Both the position numbers and the translations under genes were made by a program. Below the pieces are notes generated by a model, which worked only from the letters and a program-made list of their open reading frames with translations, made no database searches and was not told the origin of the DNA. From contig JAEETH010000022.1 of the NCBI GenBank assembly GCA_016290215.1, forward strand, positions 1 through 47,820: a DNA stretch of 47,820 nucleotides, in the 5' to 3' direction. Shown piece after piece: positions 25,801 through 32,036 of the stretch. This DNA is from Bacteroidales bacterium (GTDB lineage Bacteria; Bacteroidota; Bacteroidia; Bacteroidales; F082). The number at the start of each line of letters is the position of its first letter. The stretch's first letter is position 1.

Positions 25801-26597
25801 ACAATTGCATCGGAATATGTAACAGTGTGTGACAAATAAGAATTAGTCCATGTAGCAAAGCCATCAATTTCAGTAAAGTCATACGTTACTTCTTCACCGC
25901 TAGGACCTGGGCCAGGAGGCGTTGTGTTTTCCGTATATTGGGCGGTAAAGGAAACATCACCGATGACGGGGAATGTATAACCGCCTGCATACTCATATTC
26001 GGTAAAGTCATCCATCCAACCTGTGAAGGTGAAGCCATCTTTGTGGGCCGAGGGCAGGGTGTGGGAGCCTGCTACGACTTCGTTTTCCAATTCTGGGAAA
26101 TCGTCGTTGCCATCAAAGGTGCCATCTGCTACATCGAAAGTGACGGTGTAGGTGGGAGCAGGTGGTGTGTCACCTGACAAACCTTCGGTTAGTTTTACAC
26201 TATTCACATAAAAAGTACCATGACCTGTTCCTGAGCCTGTGTTATTTGTAAAATTAATAACGATAGGACCCACGGTAGCTGAACCTTCGAATATTGCATC
26301 GGCTGTTGTATTACCAGTAATAGTTTGGGTACCCCAAGAAGTTCCATCTACGAGAACTTCGATAGTTACTGGATTTGCAATAGTTTTGTTGTACCTCCAA
26401 TTAATAGTAACAGCTTCAATTGGATAGGATTGTGCATCAATGTTAATCGAAGGAATTGCATTGTTGTTGTTCAACAAAGTGCTTTGTGTAATGTTCATGT
26501 CGTGAACATCACCTGCATCAGCCCTCATCCCCATCGGGATAGCAAGAAACGCGAGCAGCGCAAAGGCTGCCATCAGAAATGTAAATCTTCTTTTCAT
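19803..26597 (-). CDS. Giant secreted multidomain protein with BACON-like, chitobiase-C, OB-fold and shared C-terminal modules
   Basis: This 2264-residue protein starts MKRRFTFLMAAFALLAFLA, a signal peptide ending near MRADA. Rough order of domains: InlB-like (150-225); BACON (376-470); a 100-residue unit present three times (473-577, 713-812, 1376-1473), each with the pattern V-x-F/L-CDxxG and ending in an (N/T)QxAY- or QNE-type strand; discoidin-like segments (586-710, 1483-1643); trefoil-like segments (816-970, 1883-2030). There are two chitobiase/hexosaminidase C-terminal sandwiches (973-1043, 1173-1250), each followed by an OB-fold DUF6359-like domain (1053-1170, 1256-1370), and tandem Flg_new-type repeats (1646-1796). 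The last 210 residues are the region shared with the other giants (GPSIIPSGYVL, SSPV, GWYLIGNPYPC, APMEGVLVHV). Such proteins are thought to bind surfaces or glycans; the ligand is unknown. Downstream gene 49 bases away in the same direction. Confidence 0.8.
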   Translation of the reverse strand: MKRRFTFLMAAFALLAFLAIPMGMRADAGDVHDMNITQSTLLNNNNAIPSINIDAQSYPIEAVTINWRYNKTIANPVTIEVLVDGTSWGTQTITGNTTADAIFEGSATVGPIVINFTNNTGSGTGHGTFYVNSVKLTEGLSGDTPPAPTYTVTFDVADGTFDGNDDFPELENEVVAGSHTLPSAHKDGFTFTGWMDDFTEYEYAGGYTFPVIGDVSFTAQYTENTTPPGPGPSGEEVTYDFTEIDGFATWTNSYLSHTVTYSDAIVTFASASHQASTITNQPVTKGGAVTLVLTDGSTMSSATFVCTQWTTKPQTITLHYSTDGGETYTSTGITSTNFTITDNNLPVGTNAVKITFSSTSNQVGIASATIVKVGTTPSTNPSITAANVEIAYDATSGAIEYSINNPVEDGVLSAASSESWLTLGTVDATVPFTCTANQGINARTATVTLTYTYGENDEIATKEVTVTQAGNPNIASITVNPATMDVTAEEATGTLIVIYNNISEVLAEVYFCDAEGQTATYEWIDADIDDNNNVYYFIEANEGEARTAYLKVYALDDNAEDVYSGLVTVNQAAYEAPTVATLPFAFDGGRSDIANTDGLTQEGLDSDYSSSPKLKFNSAGDWVMLYFDGTPGKLTFDIKGNSFSGGTFTVQTSEDGETFTDLETYTNLTTTVLSEEFDNLGENVRYIKWVYTNKVSGNVALGNITLALPDTAPSIMLSSYEVSAQATETEGTLGVTYHNITEVVADVYFCDANGDAVTYDWFNANIDENNDVHYVIAANEGAARTAYFKVHAPDNNNEDIYSDLVTINQAAYVAPPTGDTYTLYSGELVEGDYVIFYNGAAMKNTVVNNRLSYEEVTPEDGVIVTEDATIVWHIAPSDGYWTIYNVAADAYAAGTNSKNTAQMLADGTDALALWTVSGTNTYDFVNYGRSQASSDFNNKYLRRNGTVGFGCYASSTGGTLSLYRSTGGVPYVATPTFSPLPGSYTEDQEVTITCTTQDAVIYYTTDGSEPTTESDVYAEPIMVTEGITTIKAIAVLDTIVSRMATGVYNINPNAPGTFENPYTVPQAMDNTPASGMSDFVYVQGIVSSIVTTADQVVQYHNISYNISADGSTSNQMYVRYGKNLYDSDFYSIDELHEGDRVVIYGQLERSGGTPRIAAYNYLVSLERDVEPPFFSPGSCMLTNDENAIVYLFCDTYEAEIHYTMDGTDPDMNSPLFDESEPINLQGVTGTVTIKAIAYYEGMHSAVTTATYRMVAPGTPGTMETPYTVQEILDLMDSISDIDQVYVRGIVCTDPIIETGHYNNANYYISDDGTAGEANQLYVYRGKGLGGEPIDSEDDLRKGDIVTVLGDLQIYHGIKEFKQYSIIYEWERPSSITVSSESTDCGEKDGHLNVGYYNIYFQGNPPRVQLCDEQGNAAEYDWITVTLNGSELNFHINAAAETEVPRTAYLKVIGGDWSGNEVVSNIASITQNECEFAPLPFRYAYEKLASESDADVLARLDSIPEGLKVDGLGEYYDNYPYLNFDAPDSETGQQDYIELAFEEEPARLTFDIQGANGFRGGYFYLQTSTNGLDWTIIAVYTTAEMIAQMSDDDPLRPIANVISTSGYETKTFDDLSSDVRYIRWIYWTRSVGNVRLGDIHLYTPDDFYAIELNQPEIDSCSIAADKTMAVEGEIVTLSYELAEDYFLSGWVVTDVNGDAVAVNGNQFTMPASNVTVAAEIGWIERYDIVLNQPEFAGCSISADKAVAAEGETVTLSYELAEGYFFIEWNVTDENEGTVAVSDNQFSMPASAVTVEAVIVEATTEYQYVYSVNGVETAPQMAVVGEAITLADGANIDAFEFIGWTLDPNDVENVMPAETSYTIMEDMTFYAVYNYSDPSVENQYVKVTEDLGDWSGDYLIVYEEGNVAFNGGLETLDAVGNTIAVSIANGAIASNATINAAKFTIEAIENGYSIKSASGRYIGRGDDSNGLDTDPNVAYANSLYYDDEMNIVGAGGAHLRYNSTSGQTRFRYFKSSTYSAQKAIQLYKYAGRADERYTRVFVDNPEGTVAIAGPSIIPSGYVLNVSSVTNELGADRLLIEEGGQLVTSNNVNATMRKTINPYQAEVVDSFYFISSPVNNQDPAQLGMVGGNYDLYYFDQEATDEEWQNYKVEPFNLTTGNGYLYAKAMGGTITVAGLMTNSGAGNTTLDGWYLIGNPYPCNVTINVPYYRLDESGAALVETDSSVAIAPMEGVLVHVEGQTIVFTKAPQVSTSGNTGSKVVFMVKP

Positions 26598-26639
26598 AAC
26601 GTTAGTATTTGTTGATAATTAATGCGTATTAAAAGCGCC

Positions 26640-26647
26640 CAAAATTA
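26640..26647 (-). promoter_or_regulatory. Probable -7 box of the giant-protein / cysteate synthase run
   Basis: The minus strand reads TAATTTTG, matching TAnnTTTG, 42 bases before the ATG of the 2264-residue protein. The -33 region is a run of TTTTTTC, a weak match. If this is the only promoter, it would drive three genes over 12 kb. Confidence 0.5.
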
Positions 26648-26743
26648 GGGATTTCGGCGATAAGAAAAAAGAAAAAAGTGAATTAATTAGCATTTTTGTC
26701 GATTGCTCAGGACAAAAACGCAACAAAGCCCAAATACGGGCTT

Positions 26744-27187
26744 TTATCCCTTCATCTCACAGAAATCGGGCAGATGGTCCAAAGGCTGCAAAGTTTGTCC
26801 ATCGGTCTTGAAACAATAGGTGACAGCACCATTGCTGAGCAACAAAAAACTCGGTCGCAACGCGGAATGGTAACGCAGGGCTTGGTCCAACACAGCTTGG
26901 GTTATTTCCACATTGGGTGCCTTGCACTCCACAACCATCAGCGGACAGCCCTCGGTGCCAAAGACAACGGCATCGGCGCGTTTGTCCAAGCCGTTCACCT
27001 TCATCGAATACTCCACTGCCACAAGGCCCGCCGGCACTTTGAGGTGTTCCACCAACAGATACAGCATCTTCTGCCTCACCTCCTCCTCGGGGGTGAGGAG
27101 CACCATGCGCTTGCGCAAGGGGTCGAAGACATAGGTCTTACCTTCACGCTCTTCGGTACGGAACCAATGTAACTGCGTAGTAGACAT
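26744..27187 (-). CDS. Orphan HsdR N-terminal-like (HSDR_N) nuclease-fold protein
   Basis: The ATG at 27187 (MSTTQLHWFRTEEREGKTYVFDPLRKR) is chosen over one 63 bases upstream because a good promoter lies between them; the product has 147 residues. It matches the stand-alone form of the type I restriction R-subunit N-terminal domain. The PD-(D/E)xK nuclease core is visible as KRADAVVFG followed by LMVVECKAPN, with Asp and the E-x-K triad in place. A helix with QALRYHSALRP follows, and the strand FLLLSNGAVTYCF. No methylase, specificity subunit or helicase domain is nearby, so it is not a restriction system. Such proteins are common in Bacteroidetes and of unknown function. Confidence 0.8.
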   Translation of the reverse strand: MSTTQLHWFRTEEREGKTYVFDPLRKRMVLLTPEEEVRQKMLYLLVEHLKVPAGLVAVEYSMKVNGLDKRADAVVFGTEGCPLMVVECKAPNVEITQAVLDQALRYHSALRPSFLLLSNGAVTYCFKTDGQTLQPLDHLPDFCEMKG

Positions 27188-27206
27188 GAGTTTTGTTTTG
27201 GGACTG

Positions 27207-27239
27207 CAAAGATAACGCTTGAGGGGATTGCTTCGCAAG
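27207..27239 (-). promoter_or_regulatory. Probable promoter of the HSDR_N-like gene
   Basis: On the minus strand a TTG (27236-27238, within TCTTG) is followed after 21 bases by TATCTTTG (27207-27214). The start would fall near 27200, giving a leader of about 13 bases before the ATG at 27187; this decides the start codon. Confidence 0.6.
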
Positions 27240-27295
27240 AAATCCGACAAAAATCTTTTTTTGAGTCACCTTCCATAGATTTTTCCTTGTATCCC

Positions 27296-27350
27296 GCTGC
27301 CCATAGATTCCCGCCTATCCACATACCCACGCCGGAATGACATGGGCAGC
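27296..27350. repeat. GCTGCCCAT palindromic element, copy 1
   Basis: This 55-base element opens GCTGCCCATAGATTCC and closes GGAATGACATGGGCAGC, so the ends GCTGCCCAT and ATGGGCAGC are perfect inverted repeats, and GATTCC pairs with GGAAT inside. Copies stand at 27424 (reverse), 27518 and 41650. Confidence 0.85.
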
Positions 27351-27423
27351 TAACTTATTAAGGCCTTTCTTTAGGTTGTTTAAGGCTCCAGAAAGCATGT
27401 CACCATGCGATTTGGCAAATGCA

Positions 27424-27490
27424 GGGCCTTGAAGCCATGTCATTCCTACGGCGGGCCGTGTGGTGGAGGGAATCTATGGTTCCAAGGCCC
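27424..27490. repeat. GCTGCCCAT-type element, reverse copy with new outer stem
   Basis: The core reads CCATGTCATTCC ... GGGAATCTATGG, the reverse of the flanking copies. The outermost stem here is GGGCCTTG paired with CAAGGCCC, in place of the GCTGCC ends. The centre (TACGGCGGGCCGT) is itself GC-rich and partly self-complementary. Confidence 0.75.
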
Positions 27491-27517
27491 GTCGAAACAG
27501 GTAATCCTTTTTTAACC

Positions 27518-27573
27518 GCTGCCCATAGATTCCATGCCCAAACACTTGCCTACGCTGGAATGACATGGGCAGC
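27518..27573. repeat. GCTGCCCAT palindromic element, copy 3
   Basis: This 56-base element has ends GCTGCCCATAGATTCC and GGAATGACATGGGCAGC, identical to copy 1, and a different centre. The tail GCAGCTAA after the element is also shared with copy 1. It ends 25 bases before the lipoprotein -7 box. Confidence 0.85.
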
Positions 27574-27598
27574 TAATTTTAAATTCAACAAAAAAGAC

Positions 27599-27606
27599 TA
27601 TTTTTG
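27599..27606 (+). promoter_or_regulatory. Probable -7 box of the small lipoprotein gene
   Basis: TATTTTTG is followed by GCAGC and then the ATG at 27611, so the message would be nearly leaderless. The -33 region is not a clear match. Confidence 0.5.
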
Positions 27607-27610
27607 CAGC

Positions 27611-27973
27611 ATGAAAAACAGATTTCCTTTTCTCATAGCCCTCGCCGTAACACTTTCCGCCTGCACGCCAAAATCCGACCCGCTCTTCGGCACCTGGACC
27701 GTTAGCAAGGTGAATGTGCAGTTCGATGAACAGCTCAGCACCCCCGAATTAGTGAAACAGGTGGGGGAGATGGAAAAACAGAATGTCATTAAAATCAGCA
27801 CTGACTCCATACTGACTTTCAAAGGCTTGGACATCGAATGGCAAGATAGGATCAGCCTCAAAAACGAAACACTGCTCCGCAATGGCGCAGTGTTCGGTAG
27901 TTGGAAGAACGGAGAAATCGTCACTCGCAGTGGGTCACCGTTGGGGGAAGTCGTGGTGGTTTATCGGAAATAA
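27611..27973 (+). CDS. Small lipoprotein, lipocalin-like, function unknown
   Basis: The 120-residue product starts MKNRFPFLIALAVTLSAC and carries a lipobox (LSAC, lipidated Cys18), so it should be anchored in a membrane. The start follows directly on a -7 box, and the open frame upstream is repeat sequence. The body PLFGTWTVSKVNVQFDEQL, with later strands ending in VVVVYRK, resembles the small lipocalin-like lipoproteins of Bacteroidetes, where a G-x-W motif opens the barrel. No binding-site residues can be assigned. Its stop codon is followed after one base by the nested-palindrome element shared with the converging gene. Confidence 0.78.
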   Translation: MKNRFPFLIALAVTLSACTPKSDPLFGTWTVSKVNVQFDEQLSTPELVKQVGEMEKQNVIKISTDSILTFKGLDIEWQDRISLKNETLLRNGAVFGSWKNGEIVTRSGSPLGEVVVVYRK

Positions 27974-27974
27974 T

Positions 27975-28104
27975 GAGATTCCCTTCAGGAATGGAGTCCT
28001 GCTTGTTTATTAATCGGCGGCAGATAGAGTTTATTGATAGTAAAACTTCATCCGCCGCCGCTTAATAGATTTATGCCAACTCCATTCCCCAAGGGGGAAT
28101 CTCA
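27975..28104. repeat. Nested-palindrome intergenic element, copy 3
   Basis: The element fills the entire space between two converging stop codons. The left end is GAGATTCCC, TTCA, GGAATGGA and the right end TCCATTCCCC, AAG, GGGGAATCTC. CGGCGGC pairs with GCCGCCG in the centre. Since it is the only sequence between the two genes, it probably ends both transcripts. Confidence 0.88.
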
Positions 28105-29109
28105 TCACTCATCCACGAACTGCAAGCTATAAGCCATCGCTTCCAATTGCAGCAGTTGGCTGCGTTTCTTCTGGTTGGGCTCATAGTAATAGCCTTCCAC
28201 GGTGACGAGGTTGCCCGTGCGGCTGTCGGCAAAGGTGTACGACACGAAGGGGCCTCCCATGAAGTCGTTCTCCACACGCCACATGCCACGCATCTCCATC
28301 GTGTAGCCGGCAGGAAAATCCTTGACATTGGTCACCAATGGCGGCACGAACTCGGTCTCAGTGGCCATATAAGAACCTTCAAGGGGGCCTGGGATGTACT
28401 GATGCATCATCATGTCGCGCATGGCGATGAGACTCGGTGCAGTAAACTGAACGGTGTCCTTGTACGGCATCTGGTAAATCACGATACAGGCGCTGGAACG
28501 TTCCTGTTCCTTGCGAAGCCACATGAAGTCAGGCTCGTCCTTGGCGATGAAAAAGCCTTGCGGCACAACCAAGGTGAAGCCGAAACGCTTGGCAATGGCA
28601 TTGGCGATGTTCTCATCCTTAGTGGGACGAAACACATTGAGGATACGCTCACGCTCCACCTTGTCGAACCATTGCTGGTAAACGTCTTTTTGCTTGTCGA
28701 AAAGCTCAACCCACGAGGTGATATTAGGCGCACTGATTTTGATGTAGCGCTGTGGCTCCGCCCAAAGGTTTTCGGCAGTCTCGGCCACAGCTTTCTCAAG
28801 ACTCGGGTTGATTTCCACTTCGATGATGTTCTTGTGTTTCTTAAACAAGTCGGAGAAGCCCGACACATTCACATGGGCCAGCTCATTGCGCGACTCAGGT
28901 TGCGGCAGTCCATATTGATATTCCAAGAAACAGTGGCGTATCGAGTCGCCGATGCGACCGTTCCATTGGTCTATGTTTTGGGTGACGACCAAAATCTCGG
29001 ACGTTCCACCCGTCGAGCGGTCTTTCCTGCCCGAGCGCGTGTTTTCGGCACATGATGCCAACACTACAGCCATCACGATGACGAATGCGGTTTTAAGATA
29101 GGTTTTCAT
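28105..29109 (-). CDS. DUF4837 family lipoprotein
   Basis: This 334-residue protein matches the Bacteroidetes DUF4837 family. A signal peptide with a lipobox (VVLASC, lipidated Cys20) is at the N terminus. The conserved opening ILVVTQNIDQWNGRIGDSIR follows at about residue 40, and later family landmarks include LPQPESRNELAHVNVSGF, FMWLRKEQE and the closing region RGMWRVENDFMGGPFVSY with YYYEPNQKKRSQLLQLEAM. The family's function is unknown; members are common membrane-attached proteins. It lies downstream of the MltD gene, 125 bases away in the same direction. Its stop touches the palindromic element. Confidence 0.85.
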   Translation of the reverse strand: MKTYLKTAFVIVMAVVLASCAENTRSGRKDRSTGGTSEILVVTQNIDQWNGRIGDSIRHCFLEYQYGLPQPESRNELAHVNVSGFSDLFKKHKNIIEVEINPSLEKAVAETAENLWAEPQRYIKISAPNITSWVELFDKQKDVYQQWFDKVERERILNVFRPTKDENIANAIAKRFGFTLVVPQGFFIAKDEPDFMWLRKEQERSSACIVIYQMPYKDTVQFTAPSLIAMRDMMMHQYIPGPLEGSYMATETEFVPPLVTNVKDFPAGYTMEMRGMWRVENDFMGGPFVSYTFADSRTGNLVTVEGYYYEPNQKKRSQLLQLEAMAYSLQFVDE

Positions 29110-29174
29110 GGTATTATGTTTTTATTTGTTAAAGAGAGCCTGGCCGTTGAGCACATCAAAATGCCGTCTGTTAG

Positions 29175-29224
29175 CTGTCGGCCCTTCGGCCCTTCGATAG
29201 GCCTCAGGGACCGCAGGCTCAGGG
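29175..29224. repeat. CCTGAGCCTGCGGTCCCTGAGG repeat variant
   Basis: On the minus strand this reads CCTGAGCCTGCGGTCC, then CTGAGGCCTATCGAAGGGCC, then GAAGGGCCGACAG. It resembles the CCTGAGCCTGTCGAAGGG intergenic repeat seen in many bacterial genomes, with a partial duplication of GAAGGGCC. It lies between mltD and the DUF4837 gene, so it would be transcribed with them. Only one copy was found in this window. Confidence 0.55.
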
Positions 29225-29234
29225 ATCTTGTATT

Positions 29235-30761
29235 TTACTTTTTGATTTTCAGCTTCTGCCCTACTTTCACAGTGTTGCTTTTCAAGTTGTTCCATTTTTT
29301 GAGGTCGTTGACACTGCAACCGTATTTATTTGAAATCGAGTTGAGTGTCTCGCCTTTCTTCACGGTGTGCGTCCTGACGGTTGCGGGTTGTTTTCCACTG
29401 CTGCTCGACTTGCTGCCGCTCTTGTTGACCTGAGCCTTGGGAGCACCCGAACGATAAATCTTCAACTTCTGTCCCACATGGATGGTATCACGTTTCAAGC
29501 GGTTCCAATGCTTGATGTTCGAAACGGTGACGTTGTACTTTCGGGCAACACTACCCAAGCTCTCGCCTTTTTTCACCGTGTGGATGATGTAGTCGTTCAC
29601 GGGCACCACCTTTTCCTCTGTCACCACTGGCACTGGTTCCGCCTTCTTGGTGTAAGCATAAATGCTGTCCTCAAGTTGCACAAAGCGTAGGGTGTACTTC
29701 ATCGGCAGGCGCAACGAACATGGGAAGTCCTTCGAGGCGGGCACGATACGCTTGATGTATTGTGGATTAAAGAAGACAAGGTCCGTCATAGGCACGCCGA
29801 CGACCTCGTTGATTTGATTGAAGCCCACGCGTTGGTTCACCACCACTGTGTCGGTGCCGTGCAACAGCAAGCCTGGGTTTGTGGGATAGATATTGTGCTC
29901 AGTGGCATAGTTCATCAGGTAGGTAACGGCGATGAAAGCGGGGACGTAACCACGGGTTTCCCTAGGTAGATAAGGCCAAATGGCCCAATAGTTCCTCTTG
30001 CCACCAGCGCGGATGATGGCCTTGTTGACCGTGCCAGGACCTGAGTTGTAGGCCGCCAACACAAGGAACCAATCCTCATAGCGTGCATACAGGCTTTGCA
30101 GGTATTGACAGGCAGCCACGGTCTCCTTCATTGGATCATAACGTTCGTCGAGCAGCGAGGTGACACGCAGACCATAATCTTTGCCCGTCCCTAACATAAA
30201 CTGCCACAAGCCTTTGGCTCCTGCTTTCGAGCCTGCTGTGGGGTTCAATGCCGACTCCACCATGGCCAAATACTTCAGCTCCAAAGGAAGGTTGTACTTA
30301 GCCAAATATTCCTCAAACATCGGGAAATAAACGTATGAAAGGCCCAACATGCGGCTCGACTGCTGACGGCGACGGTTGGCATAAAGGTCGATAAACGACT
30401 TCACATAGCTGTTGAAGGTCAAAGGTATGGTCGTTTCCCTTGCCAAGGCCTCGATGCGCTGTTGGTAGATAGAGTCATCGAAGACGGGTACTTCATCTTT
30501 GGCATAATCATAGATGTTCATCACCGCCGTGTCGATGTCGAGATACACATCCTTGAAATAACTAATGCTGCTCACCATATCCAGCATTTCCATCACCGCC
30601 GACTCGTCGATTACCGCCTTGCCCGAATTTATATCTTGGATTTCCTTGTCGTTGAGTTCGACTTCAAGACTGTCAGGGACGGCATAGTCAGGGTCATTGA
30701 CTTGAGCAAAAAGTGTGGCAAAAGGGGAAAATATTAATAGGATGAGATGTATGTATTTCAT
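29235..30761 (-). CDS. mltD: Membrane-bound lytic transglycosylase MltD-like with two LysM domains
   Basis: The ATG at 30761 (MKYIHLILLIFSPFATLFAQ) gives a signal peptide; the product has 508 residues. The SLT domain at about 150-300 contains the catalytic Glu169 in YLAMVESALNPTAGSKAG and the motifs GLWQFM and LAAYNSGPG. It should cleave the glycan strand of peptidoglycan to anhydro-muropeptides in the periplasm. Two LysM domains at the C terminus (from YIIHTVKKGESLGSVA and RTHTVKKGETLNSIS) bind peptidoglycan; they are separated by a Ser/Lys-rich linker. The architecture and length suit MltD. It is divergently arranged to the AI-2E-family gene and shares its 117-base upstream region. Confidence 0.9.
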   Translation of the reverse strand: MKYIHLILLIFSPFATLFAQVNDPDYAVPDSLEVELNDKEIQDINSGKAVIDESAVMEMLDMVSSISYFKDVYLDIDTAVMNIYDYAKDEVPVFDDSIYQQRIEALARETTIPLTFNSYVKSFIDLYANRRRQQSSRMLGLSYVYFPMFEEYLAKYNLPLELKYLAMVESALNPTAGSKAGAKGLWQFMLGTGKDYGLRVTSLLDERYDPMKETVAACQYLQSLYARYEDWFLVLAAYNSGPGTVNKAIIRAGGKRNYWAIWPYLPRETRGYVPAFIAVTYLMNYATEHNIYPTNPGLLLHGTDTVVVNQRVGFNQINEVVGVPMTDLVFFNPQYIKRIVPASKDFPCSLRLPMKYTLRFVQLEDSIYAYTKKAEPVPVVTEEKVVPVNDYIIHTVKKGESLGSVARKYNVTVSNIKHWNRLKRDTIHVGQKLKIYRSGAPKAQVNKSGSKSSSSGKQPATVRTHTVKKGETLNSISNKYGCSVNDLKKWNNLKSNTVKVGQKLKIKK

Positions 30762-30805
30762 TGGGCTTTTTCTGATTTGATGAGACTCCTTTTTAGAAGC
30801 GAACG

Positions 30806-30813
30806 CAAAATTA
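30806..30813 (-). promoter_or_regulatory. Probable -7 box of mltD
   Basis: The minus strand reads TAATTTTG, 44 bases before the mltD ATG. A TTTG 14 bases farther upstream is closer than the usual 19-22 bases, so the match is partial. Confidence 0.4.
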
Positions 30814-30845
30814 ATAAAAATCATATACAAAAAGAGAAAAAAAAC

Positions 30846-30853
30846 TATTTTTG
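30846..30853 (+). promoter_or_regulatory. Probable -7 box of the AI-2E-family gene
   Basis: TATTTTTG lies 25 bases before the ATG at 30879. No clear -33 TTTG is seen; the upstream sequence is A-rich. Confidence 0.45.
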
Positions 30854-30878
30854 TTGCTTCAAAGAAAAAGCATAACCG

Positions 30879-32036
30879 ATGGAAAACGAAAGAAGTACCG
30901 AGAAACTTGCACGTTACATCATCAGATTGGGTGGCTTGGCCATCATCGTAGCCTTGTGCCTATACTTCAAAAGCGTGCTGATTTACATCATTGCAGCCCT
31001 TGTGATCTCTCTTTTGGGACAACCTTTGATGAGGCTCATGCGAAAAATCAAAATCAAAGGGAAATCGGCACCTGATTGGCTGTTGGCCGTGTTAGCCATC
31101 GTGGTCATCATCGTCCTTCTCGTACTAATTGTATCCCAAATCATCCCTTTGGTCTCCAGTATCATACGGGATGCATCAGCTATCAACGAGAAAAGTTATT
31201 TTGGGGAGAACCCTATCGACAGTGTGAACCAATGGCTTATCGGGCTGTTCCCCGGTTTGGACTCGAGTTTCAACATTGCGACCGTTGCCATGGAAAAGAT
31301 TAGGGAGTTGGTCGACTTCGGCAAGGTGGGTGGCATCGTAGGCTCGGTGGCTTCCTGGGTGACCAGCCTTTTCGTGGCCGTGTTTGCCATCGTGTTCATC
31401 TCGTTTTTCTTCCTCAAGGAAGAGGGGTTGTTTGGACGAATCGTCTGTTCATTTGTGCCCGACAAACATGAAACGACCATGAACAAGACCATGAATGAAA
31501 TCAAGGAACTGCTCTCCCGTTATTTCGTCGGTCTGCTCCTCGAGATGCTCGGCGTGGCCGTACTCGACTTCCTCGGTCTATGGCTCATCGCCCGCATTGG
31601 TGTCAATTATGCCATGGGTATCGCCTTCATTGCTGGCTTGCTCAATATCATCCCTTACGTCGGCCCCATCTTAGGCTATGGCATTGGCATCATTTTCGGC
31701 GTTATCATAAAGTTAGGCATTGGCGCCGGATTGGATGTCAACATCTGGGTGTTCATCCTCATCATCTTCGCCATCATGTTTACGGTACAGATGATTGACA
31801 ACTTCATCTACCAGCCCCTTATCTACTCGACGAGCATCAAGGCGCATCCTTTGGAAATCTTCATCGTGATACTCATGGCAAGCTCGATAGGCGGTGCCAT
31901 CGGAATGTTAGTGGCTATTCCCGCTTACACCATAGTACGCGTTATCGCCATCCGGTTCTTCTATCGCCTCAAGCCCATCCAACGGCTTGCGCCCGACTTG
32001 AGCGAAGAGGATAAAATCATCGAGAATATTGATTGA
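30879..32036 (+). CDS. AI-2E family transporter (TqsA/PerM-like permease)
   Basis: This 385-residue inner-membrane protein has about eight predicted helices and the AI-2E (UPF0118) pattern. A paired hydrophobic start (LGGLAIIVALCLYFKSVLIY) is followed by a soluble middle segment at about 95-160, and the conserved core SFFFLKEEG, LLLEMLGVAVLDFLG, IAGLLNIIPYVGPILGYG and the closing DNFIYQPLIYSTSIKAHPL. Members export autoinducer-2 or act as Na+/H+ antiporters; the substrate cannot be chosen here. The length is normal for the family. The last 20 bases overlap the convergent GNAT gene. Confidence 0.9.
   Translation: MENERSTEKLARYIIRLGGLAIIVALCLYFKSVLIYIIAALVISLLGQPLMRLMRKIKIKGKSAPDWLLAVLAIVVIIVLLVLIVSQIIPLVSSIIRDASAINEKSYFGENPIDSVNQWLIGLFPGLDSSFNIATVAMEKIRELVDFGKVGGIVGSVASWVTSLFVAVFAIVFISFFFLKEEGLFGRIVCSFVPDKHETTMNKTMNEIKELLSRYFVGLLLEMLGVAVLDFLGLWLIARIGVNYAMGIAFIAGLLNIIPYVGPILGYGIGIIFGVIIKLGIGAGLDVNIWVFILIIFAIMFTVQMIDNFIYQPLIYSTSIKAHPLEIFIVILMASSIGGAIGMLVAIPAYTIVRVIAIRFFYRLKPIQRLAPDLSEEDKIIENID

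Larger units (their letters stand above)
27188..27610. other. 423-base divergent intergenic region
   Basis: This gap between two divergent genes holds the minus-strand promoter at 27207-27239, three copies of a palindromic element (27296, 27424 and 27518) and the plus-strand -7 box at 27599. An open frame runs through the right part, but it is built from the repeat copies and is not considered a gene. Nothing further is recognised at 27351-27423. Confidence 0.7.

Noticed and set aside
26744-27187. Type I restriction system
   Set aside because: Only the HsdR N-terminal-like domain is present; no helicase, methylase or specificity subunit.
27419-27610. N-terminal extension of the small lipoprotein
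   Set aside because: The extension is encoded by the palindromic elements, and the lipoprotein signal starts at 27611 just after a -7 box.
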